A DNA stretch of 64,000 nt from assembly GCA_023159155.1 (NCBI GenBank), contig JAJNNX010000007.1, forward strand, positions 992,001 through 1,056,000. Reading direction: 5' to 3'. This DNA is from Ustulina deusta (taxonomy: Eukaryota > Ascomycota > Sordariomycetes > Xylariales > Xylariaceae). Position numbers and translations under genes: made by a program. The notes under the pieces are model-generated. The model was given only the letters and a program-made list of their open reading frames with translations. It made no database searches and had not been told where the DNA came from. This document shows, one piece after another, positions 1 through 12,480 of the stretch; positions within the stretch are counted from its first letter, which is position 1, and each line of letters starts with the position of its first letter.

Positions 1-984
1 GCTAATCGACTGGCTGACTGGTTGACTGATCGGCGGCTTGGAACAAAGAACTTCCCTTGGACTGGAAAGCGTACGAGCATATTTGCATACAAAATAGTAT
101 ATAGGTAAACTAACTGATTAACGCAAAACTGGGCTAAATCGGCTGATTAACACGTATTGCTAGTTTGGCTAGCTAGAGTGGCTACTTAAAAGCTTTTTTG
201 GACTTGGACAGCTATAAACAGGTTCGTATATAAAATTATATAGCAGGTTGTTTATAAGTGTATTTTGGCAAGGGATTCAGTAGTTAATTGTATAGCTAAA
301 GCAGCAAAAGTAGCAAGGCTAATTAACGTGTATAATAATTAGCTTGGTTAATTGTACGGATATATAAACAAACTAATCAACAGCAAACTAGGCTTCCCGG
401 AAGGTGTACGGCCATAAGTAGACTTGTATATAGATTTGTATAGGTGGGTGCTTGTGGATATATTTGTATAGGGCTTAGTTAATTAGGCTATATAGGCTAA
501 GTTGGTTTTTTAACTAGGTTATTTTTGCGCGGAGCTAGTATTAAAGCAATTAACGGGTTATAGACATATTTATATAGTAATTTGTATAGGAAAGCGTTAA
601 ATATTAGTTTCCGATTATAGGTTGCGTTCCGAGGAGCAATAAGCATATATAAACATTGTTATATACAAATTTATATAACGGATTGTTTTATTATAGTTTT
701 ACCAAGGATACTATTAAAAAAAAACAGGGCAACTTAACATTAAAAACAACTAAAAACAATAAAAACAAACTAAAGCGCCTACTACTAAAAAACTAGTATA
801 AAAATACTATACGTGTGAAATAAGTGTTGCTCTAAAAAGTTCGAAAGCTTTTATAGCTATTCGAACCCCCGAATGCAGCCGAAGATCAGCCGATTCGGGC
901 CGCAGGCGGCCCGAATACGGCTAACAATTGACGTGCAGCCACATTCGCAGCTGCCAGCGGGCCGCTAGCACCAGCCCTGCTGCA
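1..984. other. AT-rich gene-free DNA at left edge
   Basis: No coding region is supported here. The sequence is AT-rich with scattered GC islands, and repeated TTAGCTA/GGCTAATT-like words give it a degenerate, RIP-mutated look. No telomeric TTAGGG repeats are present at the edge. The only distinct structure is the GC-rich hairpin at 888-922, described separately. An LTR-like fragment begins at 985. Confidence 0.6.
888..922. repeat. GC-rich inverted repeat (hairpin)
   Basis: The left arm (888-903, containing ATTCGGGCCGC) and the right arm (906-922, containing GCGGCCCGAAT) are reverse complements around a 2-nt loop. One unpaired A (917) lies in the right arm, giving about 16 paired bases. This is one of the few GC-rich stretches in the first 27 kb. 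It could be the tip of a transposon terminus or a preserved foldback. Its function is unknown. Confidence 0.75.
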
Positions 985-1089
985 CTATGCGTAGATTTTT
1001 TATTTTATTGCTATGTGGGTCTAGAATCCTTGCAAGTTTTGCTAAGACTTTTTACAGGTCTTGCTAAAACTATACTGATTATTATACTA
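985..1089. repeat. LTR 3-prime fragment, same family as the 1384 and 19094 elements
   Basis: From CTATGCGTAGATTTTTTATTTTATTGCTAT-like sequence to the TTGCTAAAACT...TTATA end, this matches the last third of the LTR at 1384-1624. An internal part (the GCAAGTTTTGCTAAGAC / ACAGGTCTTGCTAAAAC words) looks duplicated. The first part of the LTR is missing, so this is a truncated remnant of a further copy. Confidence 0.65.
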
Positions 1090-1383
1090 TATATTTTTAG
1101 TATATATTATATAATAATAAATTTATATTAAATTCGAGCTAATATTAAAATAGCTTTGCTTTGCTTTGCTGCTTCTAATCTATTACTATTATTATATCTT
1201 TTAAAGCAGCCCCTATAAAAAAACAGCCTGCTAGCCCTGCCTCCCCCGACCTATGTAGCAAAAATAAATTCTATATAAATTTAAAATAAATTTAAAGCTA
1301 ATTTAAATAGATTCAAAGTCTATAACTATAATAAAGCACTAGATATATTATATCTATTATGCTTATTATATAACCAAAATATA

Positions 1384-1624
1384 TGTTGCAATTAGTTAAA
1401 TAAAGCTTCTATAGCTAGTTTATTAATACTATGGACAAAGACTTTAAGCTAAAAAAGAAAGAAAGAAAAAAAGGAAAGAAGTCAGAGTTTACAGAGTGAG
1501 TAAATATAGACTCTGTGTATATAGCTGCAGAGTTATAGGTTAGTCTATGCGTAGATTTTTTATCTTATTACTATATAGGTTTGGAATTTTTGCAGGTCTT
1601 GCTAAAACTGTACTAACTATTATA
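1384..1624. repeat. Left LTR of copy 1
   Basis: The 241 bp matches 6987-7227 base for base in length. It also matches the LTRs at 19094-19330 and 26680-26917. It begins TGTTGCAATTAG and contains a purine-rich AAGAAAGAAAGAAAAAAAGG tract that varies in length among copies. Confidence 0.9.
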
Positions 1625-4600
1625 CTACTTTTTTCTAAAACCAAGAGTTTAAATATAATTTTAACTTAAAGTTATTAATAATATTAACTTTATATAATTT
1701 TTTTATATTATATTGCTTTATTATTGTTTTTATAATTGCTTGCAAATTTATTAATTATTATTATATATATTTATTTTTATAATTTTATAAAACTAGTTAA
1801 ATTTAATTAATATATTTTTAGAATTCTAAGCTATATATTAAATATTATTAGAATTATAGTTTTTTTAAACAATTTAGTATTATAGCTTTTTATTTTTTTT
1901 ATATATTTTTAATTATTTAATTTGTTTAACTTTAAATTTTGTTTTATTATTAATATTTTTAATTAAAAGCAATAATTAAATTTATTAAAATAAAAAATTA
2001 TTGTTTGCTTTTTATAATTAGTTAATATAAAATAAGTTTTTTATTTTATAAAAATTAAACAAATTAAAAATATAGCTAAATTTTTTTTTTTTTAAGATTT
2101 TAAAAAGTTTAACTAATTAAAAATCTAATCTAATAATTAATACTTATGTTATAAAGCTTTTTTTTTTTAAAAAAACTTTATTTTTTATTTTAAAATTTAT
2201 TAAGCGTTTTTTTTATTAGTTTATAGCTTATATTGTTTTTATATAAAAATTGCTATATTATATGTTATTTTTTAAATATTTATTGTTTAATATTAAACTT
2301 TATAATAATTTTGCTAATATTTACTATTAAAAAATTTTGTGCTTTAATTTTTATTGCTATTTTTAGTAATAATATATTAATTAATAAATATTATAAAAAA
2401 TTATATATAAAATCTAAAGCAAAAAAATAAATATTTTAATTATTTTAATATTTATTAATATAAAAATAAAATTTTTAGGTTAATTTTTAATTAATTAATT
2501 TTATTGCTTTTTAAGTTTAAAAATAATAAGTATTACTAAAGTAGTACTTAATATTTATAAATTATTAATTATTACTATAAACTTAAAAATAAATAGTTTT
2601 ATATTATTTAATATTTATATATTTAATATACCAAAAAATCTATATAAACTTTTATAGTATTATATAACTAATAATTTTATAATATTTATTTTTTTACTAA
2701 ATAAAATTATAATTAAATAAATAAACTTATTTATAAATATTTATATATAGTTATAACTTTATTAGTTAAATAATATATTTTTATTATTTATTATTATATA
2801 TTGCTATATTATAGCTAATATAAATAATAAATAAAAAAAGCTAAAAGTTTTGTTTTATAATATTTTGGTTTTTTTATAGTTATAATAATTATATATATAT
2901 TATTTATAATTATATTTTGAATAAAACTAATAATATTTTTATTTTAATATTTTAATTGTTTTATATTAATTTTAATATATAATAATTAAAAATATATAAG
3001 TTTTTTAAATCAAAGCTATATAAAAAAAACTTTTTTATTTAAAATAACTTTAAATATATATAATTTTTTGTTTTTATTTTTTAGATCTTATAGCTAGTTT
3101 TTTTGTTTAATTAGGTTTATTAGGTTAGCTTTTTAGAAAATATTAAGTAAAAAGTCGATAATTAATATAGGACCTAATATTTTGTTAAACAGAACTAATA
3201 TTATTATTTTTTTTTTAGTTTTTTTAGTTTTAACTATAGAAAACTTAGCTATTTTTTTAATAAAATATTAATTATTATTTTTTTTTATTTTACTTAATAT
3301 TAAAAAATAATATTAAAGTTTAATAAAAAATTAGTTTAGTATACTTATTATATTAATAAAATCTATTTATTTAAAAAATATAATAAAGCTTAATAATTAA
3401 TTACTATAAAAAACTTAGTTTTAAAAAGCTTGAAGTAATAATAGTTTAAAATTTATATTATTATTAAAAATTTATAGTTTTAAATTAAATAAGCTTGCTT
3501 AGTTAGTATTATTGTTTTAAAAAAATATTTTATAAGTTTTTAAGTTATATTTTCTTATTGCTATTAAATAATTTTTTTTATTATATTATATAAAATATTT
3601 ATTTTTATTTATATTAGTTAGTTAAGCTTAAAAAAAATTAAAACAAATATTTTATATACTAGTAGTTTTATATAGTTAAAAGCTTATTTTTATTTTAGTC
3701 CTATTATAAATAGCTTATTTTTTTTTAATAGTTAATTTAAAAAATTAATAATTTTACTAATATAATAAATAAATATATAAATATAATTACAAAACTTAAA
3801 AAATAACCAAATTAATTTAGTACTTTTAAAATTATTAAAATTTTAATTTAAAATTGCTTAAATTTTTATAAAATTAATTTTTATTTTTATTTTAGGTTTT
3901 ATAATTATTTTTAAATAATTAATAATAAATATATTAAAACAAAACTTTTTAATATTTTTTTAATATTTAGCTTAATAGAAGTAATAAATTATTTTTTTAT
4001 AATAAATTTAGTATTATTTTTTAGTTTTAAAATGAATTAAAATATTATTTATATAAATACTTATAAATTTATTTAAAAGTTTTTAAATTTATTACTAAGC
4101 AAGTTTTATTTTTAAACTAAATAATAAAACTTTTTATTAAAATATTTTTTTATAAGTTTAAAAAAAAATAAAATAGTATAATTTTATAATTAATAATAAT
4201 TAATAAAAAACTTTAATAATATTTAGTTTTATAAAATAAATAATATTACAATAATTAAATATAGTATTACTAATATTTAAAACTAATATAATTTAGTTTT
4301 TTAAATATATATTTTTTTATTAATAATTAATTATAAATTTATATTTAATTAACCTAAGTTTAAATATAAATAAAATAAAAATAATATTTAAATTTATATT
4401 TTATTTAATAAAGTTTATAACTAGCAATTTATTTATAAACTTTTTTTTAAATAAAATAAACTATATAAATATTTAATATTAATAAAGCTTAAAAATATAT
4501 TTTTTATTATTAAGTTTTAGTATTATATTAAATTTTAGTTATAATAATAATAAAGTTTTAGATTTTCTTTTTAAAAAAAATCTTTTTAAATATAATAGCT

Positions 4601-6986
4601 AAAAAAGTAAAAAGTTTTATATTAATTTTATATATTTAAAGTTTTTTTTTTTTTTAAATAAAATTAATTTATTATTAAAAGTTTTTTATAATATTACTTA
4701 ATTAATCTAAATTTTTTTTTTTATAAAATATTAATTATGTTTAAGTTTTTTTTAAATAGTTTAGTATAGTTATTTTTAATTATTATAAATTTAATTACAA
4801 TAAGCTTTTTTAAAGTTTTTTTAGTTAGTTATTTTTATTTATTTTAATAAAAATAATTCTAAAAATTTTATATAATTTTTTTAATAATAGTTTAGTTTTT
4901 TTTTTTTTTGAAAAATTATTATATAAATTTTTTTTATTTTAAGTTCAGAAATCTTAAGCTTTTTTTATATTTTTTTAGTTTTAGTTATTTTTAAAATGAT
5001 TGTTTTATTTTTAAAAAGTTGTTTTAATATTTAATAATATTTTTTTAATGTTTAATTATATTAATTAGTATTTTTTTATATTTTTAAGTTTATATTTTAT
5101 TATTTATAGCTAAAAGATTTAACTATAATTATTAGCAAAAATTAAACTAATAAAAATAAATTATTTCCTTAAATTAATTATTATTTTTAGGTTTTTATTA
5201 AAATATTTTATTTTACTAACTATTTAATACTAATAATAATATTATAACTAAAATTAATAATTTAAAATATTTAATTTTTAAATTATTAATTATTAATTTT
5301 TATAGTATATATTCAATATTTATAAACTTTATTAATTATTTTGTTTTAATAGTTATAAAGCTTTTAAAATTTAGCTAAATAAATAATTTTTATTTTTAAT
5401 TATTATTTAATTTATTATATAAACTTATAGCTAATTATTAAAAAAGTATAAACTTTAGTATTATATAAAATTAAAGTTTTTATTTTAATATTATTAATTT
5501 ATAATTAAATAAATATTTTAAAAATAATTAATTTTTTTTAATTATATATTTTAGTTAAAAAAAATAAAAAAACTAATAAAATTTTTTTTATTAGTTTTAC
5601 TTATTTTTTAAGTTAAATAAACTATTACAGCTATTTTGATTATAGCTTTTTTTTGCTAATTAAATACCTAAAACTTTAAGCTTTTAATTAGAGCAATTAA
5701 TTAATAAATATTTAAAAACTTTTAAAATTAGCTAAAAGTTAATAAGCAAATTTGCTAAAAATTTAATTATTTAAATAAAATTTTTATTTAATTAAATTAA
5801 TAAGTTTAATTTATTAATAGTTTTTATAAGTTTATTTAGTATTATATATTAATTTAATAACTTTATTAATAAATAATTTATAAAAAATATTTAAATTTAT
5901 AAAAACTTTCTATAAATTTTTTTTAAGTTTATATAAAAATAAATTTATTAATATTTTTATTAGTTTTATATATATAAACTTAAAATATTTTTTAAATAAT
6001 AACTATTTAATTAAAGTTATAATAAATTATTAATAAAATTTAAATTATTTTAATAATATTATTAAATAATTTTTTAATTAAATAAAAATATATTTTTATT
6101 AATTTTTTAATATATTTTTTCAACTACCTTATAATATATTAAAATTAATTATTTTTAGTTTCGAATATAGTAATATTTTCATTTAGTTTTTTTGCTAGTT
6201 TATAAACTTAATCATTAAATAAAGCTTTATTTTTTGCAAACTTGCTAAGATTAGTTTTTTATATTTTAGTTTTTTTAGTATAAATAAGGTTTAAAGCGCT
6301 AAAAAATAAGCTAATAAAATAAAAAATAAATAAACTAGCAAAACTAAAAAGTTTAAAGTTAGTACTTTTAAATATACTTTTTATTATTAAATTATAGTTA
6401 TTTTTTAAAAGTGCTAAAATAAACATATTAAAAAATTAATGTTTTATTTTTTTTATTTATTAAAAAAGTTTTATTAAAACTAATATAAAATTATAGGTTT
6501 ATATAGCTATAATATCTGCTAATATATTTTTAAATATATTATTCATTTTGGGTTGTTTTAGTTCTAGTTTAGATTTTGCTTTTTTAAGTTTTAACTTTTT
6601 GTTTTTTTTAGATTTTTTTTTAAATATTAGTTTATTTAAAACATTTATAAAAAAATCTAATACTTAATTTTTTTTTTTTTTATAAAAAAAAAAACTTTTA
6701 AAATTGTTTAATAGTCAAAAACTAGCTATATTTAAAAATTAGAATTATTTTAATTATTTAAAAACTAAAAATAAAATAAAAATATTTAAAGTTAGGTTTT
6801 TTATAAGTTATTAATTTTTAAATAGTATAAATATTAAAATTAGGTTTATATTATAAAATATATAATTTTTTATATTAAGTATATAACTAAAAAAAATTAT
6901 TTATTTATATTTTACTAACTATAGCAAAATAAAAAATATATATTTATTAAATATTTATTAATAAATAATTACTAAGTTTAGAATAA

Positions 6987-7227
6987 TGTTGCGATTAGTT
7001 AAGTAAAGCTTTTATAGCTAGTTTATTAATACTATAGACAAAGATTTTAAGCTAAAAAAGAAAAAAAGGAAAAAAGGAAAAAAGTTAGAGTTTATAAGGT
7101 AGGTAGATATAGATTTTATATGTATAGCTGCAGAGTTATAGGTTGGTCTGTGCGTAGACTTCCTATTTTATTGCTATATAGGTCTAGAGTTCTTGCAGGT
7201 TTTGCTAAAACTATACTAACCGTTATA
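6987..7227. repeat. Right LTR of copy 1
   Basis: It begins TGTTGCGATTAG and ends ACTAACCGTTATA, followed by the ATATA duplication. Its length is the same as the left LTR. Differences from the left LTR are mainly transitions, as expected for independent RIP of the two repeats. Confidence 0.9.
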
Positions 7228-7232
7228 ATATA

Positions 7233-7627
7233 TATAATATAAATATAAATATTTTTAAGTATATTTATTATATCTATACTTATAAAAGTAATTGTTTTAA
7301 TAGTTATATTTTTATAAATATATTATATAAATTTAGCGTAAATTCAACTTTAATTTAGTTTTAGATTAATATAAATAATTATAATATTAATAAATAATAA
7401 AACTTATTTATATAAGCTTGCTAAGCTATTTGTTTAAACTAGATTAACAAAAAGGTTTTTAAAGCTTTTTGTTTTACTAGCTATAAATATTTTAAATAAA
7501 TTAAAAGCAAATTTAATACAAATTTGTATAGTTTTTTTTTAGAAAACAATTAATAATATCTAAAAATAAGTTTATTATATTACTAAAAAAAAAAAATATT
7601 AAAAAAAAAGGTAAAATATAAATAAAG
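7233..7627. other. AT-rich spacer between two LTR elements
   Basis: This lies between the target-site duplications of the first and second LTR elements. It is AT-rich and without recognisable coding or repeat structure. I see nothing further in it. Confidence 0.5.
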
Positions 7628-7632
7628 CAAAT

Positions 7633-7811
7633 TGTTATAAATAGGAAGTTTATAAGGTCAGGTATAATATATGGAAAAATAAGTTATATATTTAGTAAGG
7701 TTAGCTTATAAGACTAAAGTTTATAAAAGGAAGATTTTCTATTAAAGTGGGTGCAGATATAGTATATATATATAGTAAGTGTGCACCGGTCCTAGTATAC
7801 CAGGCATAACA
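7633..7811. repeat. Left LTR of second-family element
   Basis: The 179 bp begins TGTTATAAATAGGAAG and ends GGCATAACA. It is the same length as 15051-15229, with transitions only between the two. It keeps an unmutated GTGTGCACCGGTCCTAGTAT core shared with the right copy. Confidence 0.93.
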
Positions 7812-10489
7812 ACTATTTTTTCCTCTTTAGTCAGGTTATTTTTAACCTAATATATATAAATAAGGAATAATTTAGGTACGGGGTTTATATAAAATTAAAG
7901 TAATATATATATAATTAGTATAGTACAATTAATTAGGTATTTATAAATATAAATATATAAATACTTTTATTATATTAGTACTATATAGTATTATTATTAT
8001 TATTAATATAAGTACTTTAGTACTTATGTAGTATTATTAATTAGAAGTTTTAATATATATATAATATAGTATATATTATATACTTAAATATATAGTAAAT
8101 TTTAATACTAGTAATTTAAGCATAAGCTATATATAAATTGCTTATAAAGCTAATCTAGTTTTATATAAATATTTTAGCTTAGTTCTTTTTTTTTTTTTTT
8201 TTTTTTTTAGCTGCCGCTATTATTATTATTTATTAGTTTTAGCTACTTATATACATCGCTACTATCGTTTCTCTTTTTTTTTTTTTTGTTTTTATACCTT
8301 TTTTTCTTTTTTTTTACGCCTATATTACTATATCTAATACTATTTCTAACCTTTCTTACATTTTTTCTAATAAAAAACTTTTGCAGAACTGCTATAACTA
8401 TTGCTTTTAATGCTTTGTTTGCTAAGAAGTTATAAACAACTATAATTATTGCAACCGCAAGCAACATATATGCAAACAAGCTACTAAAACTAAAAACAAA
8501 GCTTATAAATATAGACCTGCCAAATTTCTAGTCCGTAGTACGTACGTATACTAATATTGTTTCGGTAGCACTTATAACAAGGCTTAGCTTAACCTTGGCC
8601 GGCCTATTTAGGTTATTTGTATTATAAAGAAAGCTGGGGTATCTTTTTATAATAAGTGCTAAAAAAAGCATAAAATATATAACTTTATAAATAGATCTAT
8701 ATTTATTTTATATTAGTATTAGTACTAATTTAGATTTTTTATTTAATTAAGTTCTAGGTTTAATATTTTTTAATATAGTTTGTATTAACGAATTGCTAGA
8801 TTAGTTTTGCTAGTTTTTTAATTTTAAAATAAATATAAATAGTAATAAAATTATTAATAAAACAAGTTTGGTTATTTAGCAAGCTTTTATAAAGCTTTAT
8901 TAGTAACTAGCTAATATTTAATTTTGTTTATTAAAAATATTTTATTGTTTTTTAGCAACCTATTATATATAGTTCGGCTTTATTAGCAAACGTAGTAATA
9001 TTAAAATAAGTAGTTTTTTTATTGTTTTATTAAGTTTTTATAAGTTATTTATATATTTTTAGAATATTTATGCTATATATTTTTAATTAATAATATAATA
9101 AAAAAATATCTTGCTTTAAGTAGTAGTATATTTTTTTTTAACGCTATAAATACTTTTGTTTAATTTTATTTTATATTATTATTTAATATAAATAAATAAA
9201 TAATTAATATAAAGCGTATTTTTATATAACTATTATATATTTTTAATTTAAAAATTATAGTTATATATTATAAATATTAGCTATTTGTTATTTTATAATA
9301 AAGTTAAGAAAAACAATTATAAATACTTATAATTAAGCAACCTAAACTATTGCTATAGCTACTATAGTAAACTTAAATATTTACTATTTTAATAAGATTT
9401 AATTTTAGGGGTAGTTTATACGTGGCCTAATAGTAGAGCATAGATCAAGTATCTAAAGTAATTAGTTTAATTCTAACTATATAGGTTTTTTATAGGTTTG
9501 TTTTTGTTAATTTGCTAGAGTTTTAAGCCAATATAATTATTAAATTAATTAAGTCCTTAAGCAATAAAGCTAAGTACCTTTAAATAAAAATAAAAATAAT
9601 TAATTTTTTTTTATTGTTTTAGATATAAATTATTAAATTAAAAGTTCTTTTTTTTATAACTTTACTATTATTTAAAAGCTTGTATTGTTTTAGGTGCTAT
9701 AATATTAATAATTAATACTTATTAGTTATATTTAGTTAGTTAGCCTTTTTATTTAATTTTATAATATAATTTATAATTATATGTTTGTTTTGCTACTATA
9801 TTTTTAATTTTTTATTTATTTAAATTATTTATAAGGTTTACCATAAATAAGTTATATATAGTATTAGTTTTTTAAAGCTTAAATAGTTAAATAAAAAAAA
9901 CGTTATAAAAATAAATATATTATGCTAAAAATATAAAATAATACGCCTACAATTTAATATAGCTAAGGATCTAAAATAAGCTAATAAACTTAAATGCAAA
10001 TTTAGGATATTTAAAACTTAAGTTTTTTATAAATAATGCTATTATATTTTTAATTTTATAAGTTATAAGTTTATGTTTAATATTATAATATTTTTAATAC
10101 TTTTTAACTATAATTTGCTACTAATTTTTTAAGTTGTTTTTAATAGTTTATAATTTTTGTAATTGTTTTTATATTGCTAGCACCCCTTTTAAGGTAAAGT
10201 TGTCCTTAATAAATAGTTTGAACTTTAATATATAGTTATATAGGGCTTTAAAGGATAACTTGCCAGTTATATTATTAATAGCTAAATTAATTATAAAATA
10301 TGTTTAAAAAAATAGTTATAGCTAATTAGTTTGTTTGCTATTAATAAAGTATTTAAAGTAGTTTTTAATTATTTAATTTATGTGTTTTATTTGCTTATTA
10401 GTTCTAGAATGAAATATAACCAAATATTTTTTTTTAATTTTAAAGTAATAGTATAGGTCTAACTAGAAATAACTAGTAAAAAAAGAGCT

Positions 10490-10710
10490 ATAGTCTAATA
10501 TAATACTTATAGAATTTTTATAAATATATTTGATTTTTTAATAAAATAGGGTAATAAGTTATATTAAAGTTATTTTAATATTAATAAAAAACAAATATAT
10601 TAATTTAGTAAATCTATTAATAATTACTAAAATATAATTAATTTAATAGTTTTTATAAAAAATTAAAGGCAGTCTAACTATAAAATCTATAAATAATTCT
10701 TGTATAAGAG
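10490..10710 (-). pseudogene. Integrase remnant of Gypsy element
   Basis: Read on the minus strand through stops, the translation contains IDFIVRLP, a gap, then ILVIINRFTKL. Gypsy integrase cores typically read xDFIxGLPxS...ILVIVDRFTKMA. The first catalytic Asp appears kept and the second (VDRFTK) has become Asn by a G-to-A change. A later LDYSS matches the usual SDRGS position. The frame has multiple stops and is inactive. Assignment rests on motif recall, not on an alignment search. Confidence 0.7.
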
Positions 10711-11989
10711 CTAAAAATATAAGTAAAACATTAAGTTTGTTATATTTTTGGTAATATTTTATTTTTAATTTAAAATATTATATAATTATTTATATAGTTA
10801 TTAATATTTGTTTTTATTTTTAGCTAAAAAAACTTATGCTATAATAATTCAAGCGTGCGCTTTTGTTTAAAATGCCTTACTAATAAGTTATTATAATATA
10901 ATTTAATAAGCTAAAAATAAATAGATTTTTTAAAAAAAATATAAATTTTATTTTTATAATATAAAAAAAATCTTTTAATTATTTATTAAAAGTTTATAAA
11001 CTTTTTAGTATTAATATGCTTTTTAATTAATTTATATTTGGGGTTTTTTTATTAAATATTTTAGATTATGTTTTATAAGCTTTATAATATATTTAAATTT
11101 TAAAAGTTTTTATTACTTATAGTTATTTATGCTTATATATGTATAACTACTTATATAAGAATAGTTCTTTTTTTAAAGGGTTAAGTAGTATATACTTTGC
11201 TTACTAGTACCCTTAGGTACTTATTAGAAATCTTAATCTATACTACTGCAATTTTTTTTTTTAGTATTAAAAAAAATTAGTATTTTAGGGCAAATTGTTT
11301 ATATAATTAGGTTAGCGTAATAAAAAATTAGCCCTGTTTTGTTTGCTTTGCTTATATTTAATAATAAAATTAAAAAAAACTAAATATATATATTAATAAG
11401 CTTGCTTTTTATTTAGCTTTAAAGTTTTTATAAATACTTAAAAATTGCTATAGTTAGTTAATACTTCGATTAATAATTTGTTTTTTTAAAAATAATGCTA
11501 CTAATACTTAAAATATTTTATAATTATAAATATTTTTTAATTTAAAGTTCTATAGTTTAATTTTATATTAGTAAACTTATAAAAATAAAACATAACGGAA
11601 CACTATTTATTTTAATTATTTTTTTAGAAAAAGTTCTTTATTAGCGCTGCTTTAAAAAAATCGGTTTTTATTAATATTTGCTTTTTAAAATTAAAATATA
11701 TAAAAAAAATAGCTTCTTTAAATAAGTTTTAAAGCTTTTTAAAAGCTTTTACTACAAAATAGTCTAAAGAGATTCGATTTTTTTTTGTCCCAGTTATGCT
11801 TTTTTTTAAATATTAAGTTAAAAAAGCAGCAACCCAAAAATACCTTTTAATAAAGCGCTAATAAAAGTTATAAAACCTTAAAAACTATTATAGCTTATAA
11901 TAAAAACTAAAAAATAATTATTATTTAATTATATTAATATAACTAAAGTTTATTTTAATACTTTAACTAGATATAATATATTTAAAAAA

Positions 11990-12480
11990 TTTAAGTTTTT
12001 TTTATTAGAACTAATATTTTAAAAGTTTAATATATAGTTTAATATTTTAAAATCTTTTAATAATTTTTTAAATATATTTTATATAAGATTTTTTATTTAT
12101 AAAAAATATAAAAATATTATTTAAATATATAATATAAAATATATTTAAAATATTATTAAATATTTTATATATATAGTTTTAAAAAATAATAGAAGTATTA
12201 TATAAATTTATAAATATAATTAGAAATTTATAATAGCTATAATATATATAAAAAGCTATTTTTTATTTATTTATTTTTTTAATTTAAATATAATAATAGG
12301 CGTTTTTAAGATTAATCTTAATAAATATTTTAATATATATAAATCTATTTATTAATTTTAAAATAAAATAAAAATATAGCGATTTTTCTATATAATATAG
12401 TTAAGTTTTTTATAGTTTATATATAGTTTTAAACTTTTATTTTTTTTAAAAATAAATAGAATAGGAGCCCTAGCTAAGTT
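11990..12480 (-). pseudogene. Reverse transcriptase remnant of Gypsy element
   Basis: On the minus strand, codons at 12116-12127 spell YLNN and continue as YLNNIFIFF. They sit where Gypsy reverse transcriptases have YLDDILIFS, and downstream residues follow the usual HxxHVxxVLxRL...LYxxLxKC...FLGY pattern in degraded form. Both catalytic aspartates would thus be Asn through G-to-A changes. Several stops interrupt the frame. It lies upstream of the integrase trace in the same orientation. Confidence 0.7.

Larger units (their letters stand above)
1384..7227 (-). mobile_element. RIP-degraded Ty3/Gypsy-type LTR retrotransposon, copy 1
   Basis: A complete element of about 5.84 kb with 241-bp direct LTRs (1384-1624 and 6987-7227) starting TGTTGC and ending CGTTATA, presumably originally ACA. 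It is flanked by a matching 5-bp duplication ATATA (1379-1383, 7228-7232). There is no intact reading frame and almost every CpA has become TpA. On the minus strand around 3740-3850, a conceptual translation reading through stops gives KFCNYIYIFIYYISKII followed by LLKK. This resembles the FLGFxNFYRRFIxxFSKIAxPL...LLKK segment after the Gypsy reverse transcriptase core, and a possible gag trace lies at 5900-6450, so the coding strand is minus. The boundaries are secure; the superfamily is inferred from the decayed pol trace. Confidence 0.85.

Noticed and set aside
1..1000. Telomere or subtelomere end
   Set aside because: No TTAGGG-type array at the edge; the sequence is ordinary AT-rich repeat DNA.
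2233..2430. Small frame in the AT-rich block (also 928-1131, 8243-8479 and 16309-16551)
   Set aside because: Composed of Ile/Leu/Lys/Phe/Asn from AT-rich DNA, inside or beside decayed elements, with no family resemblance.
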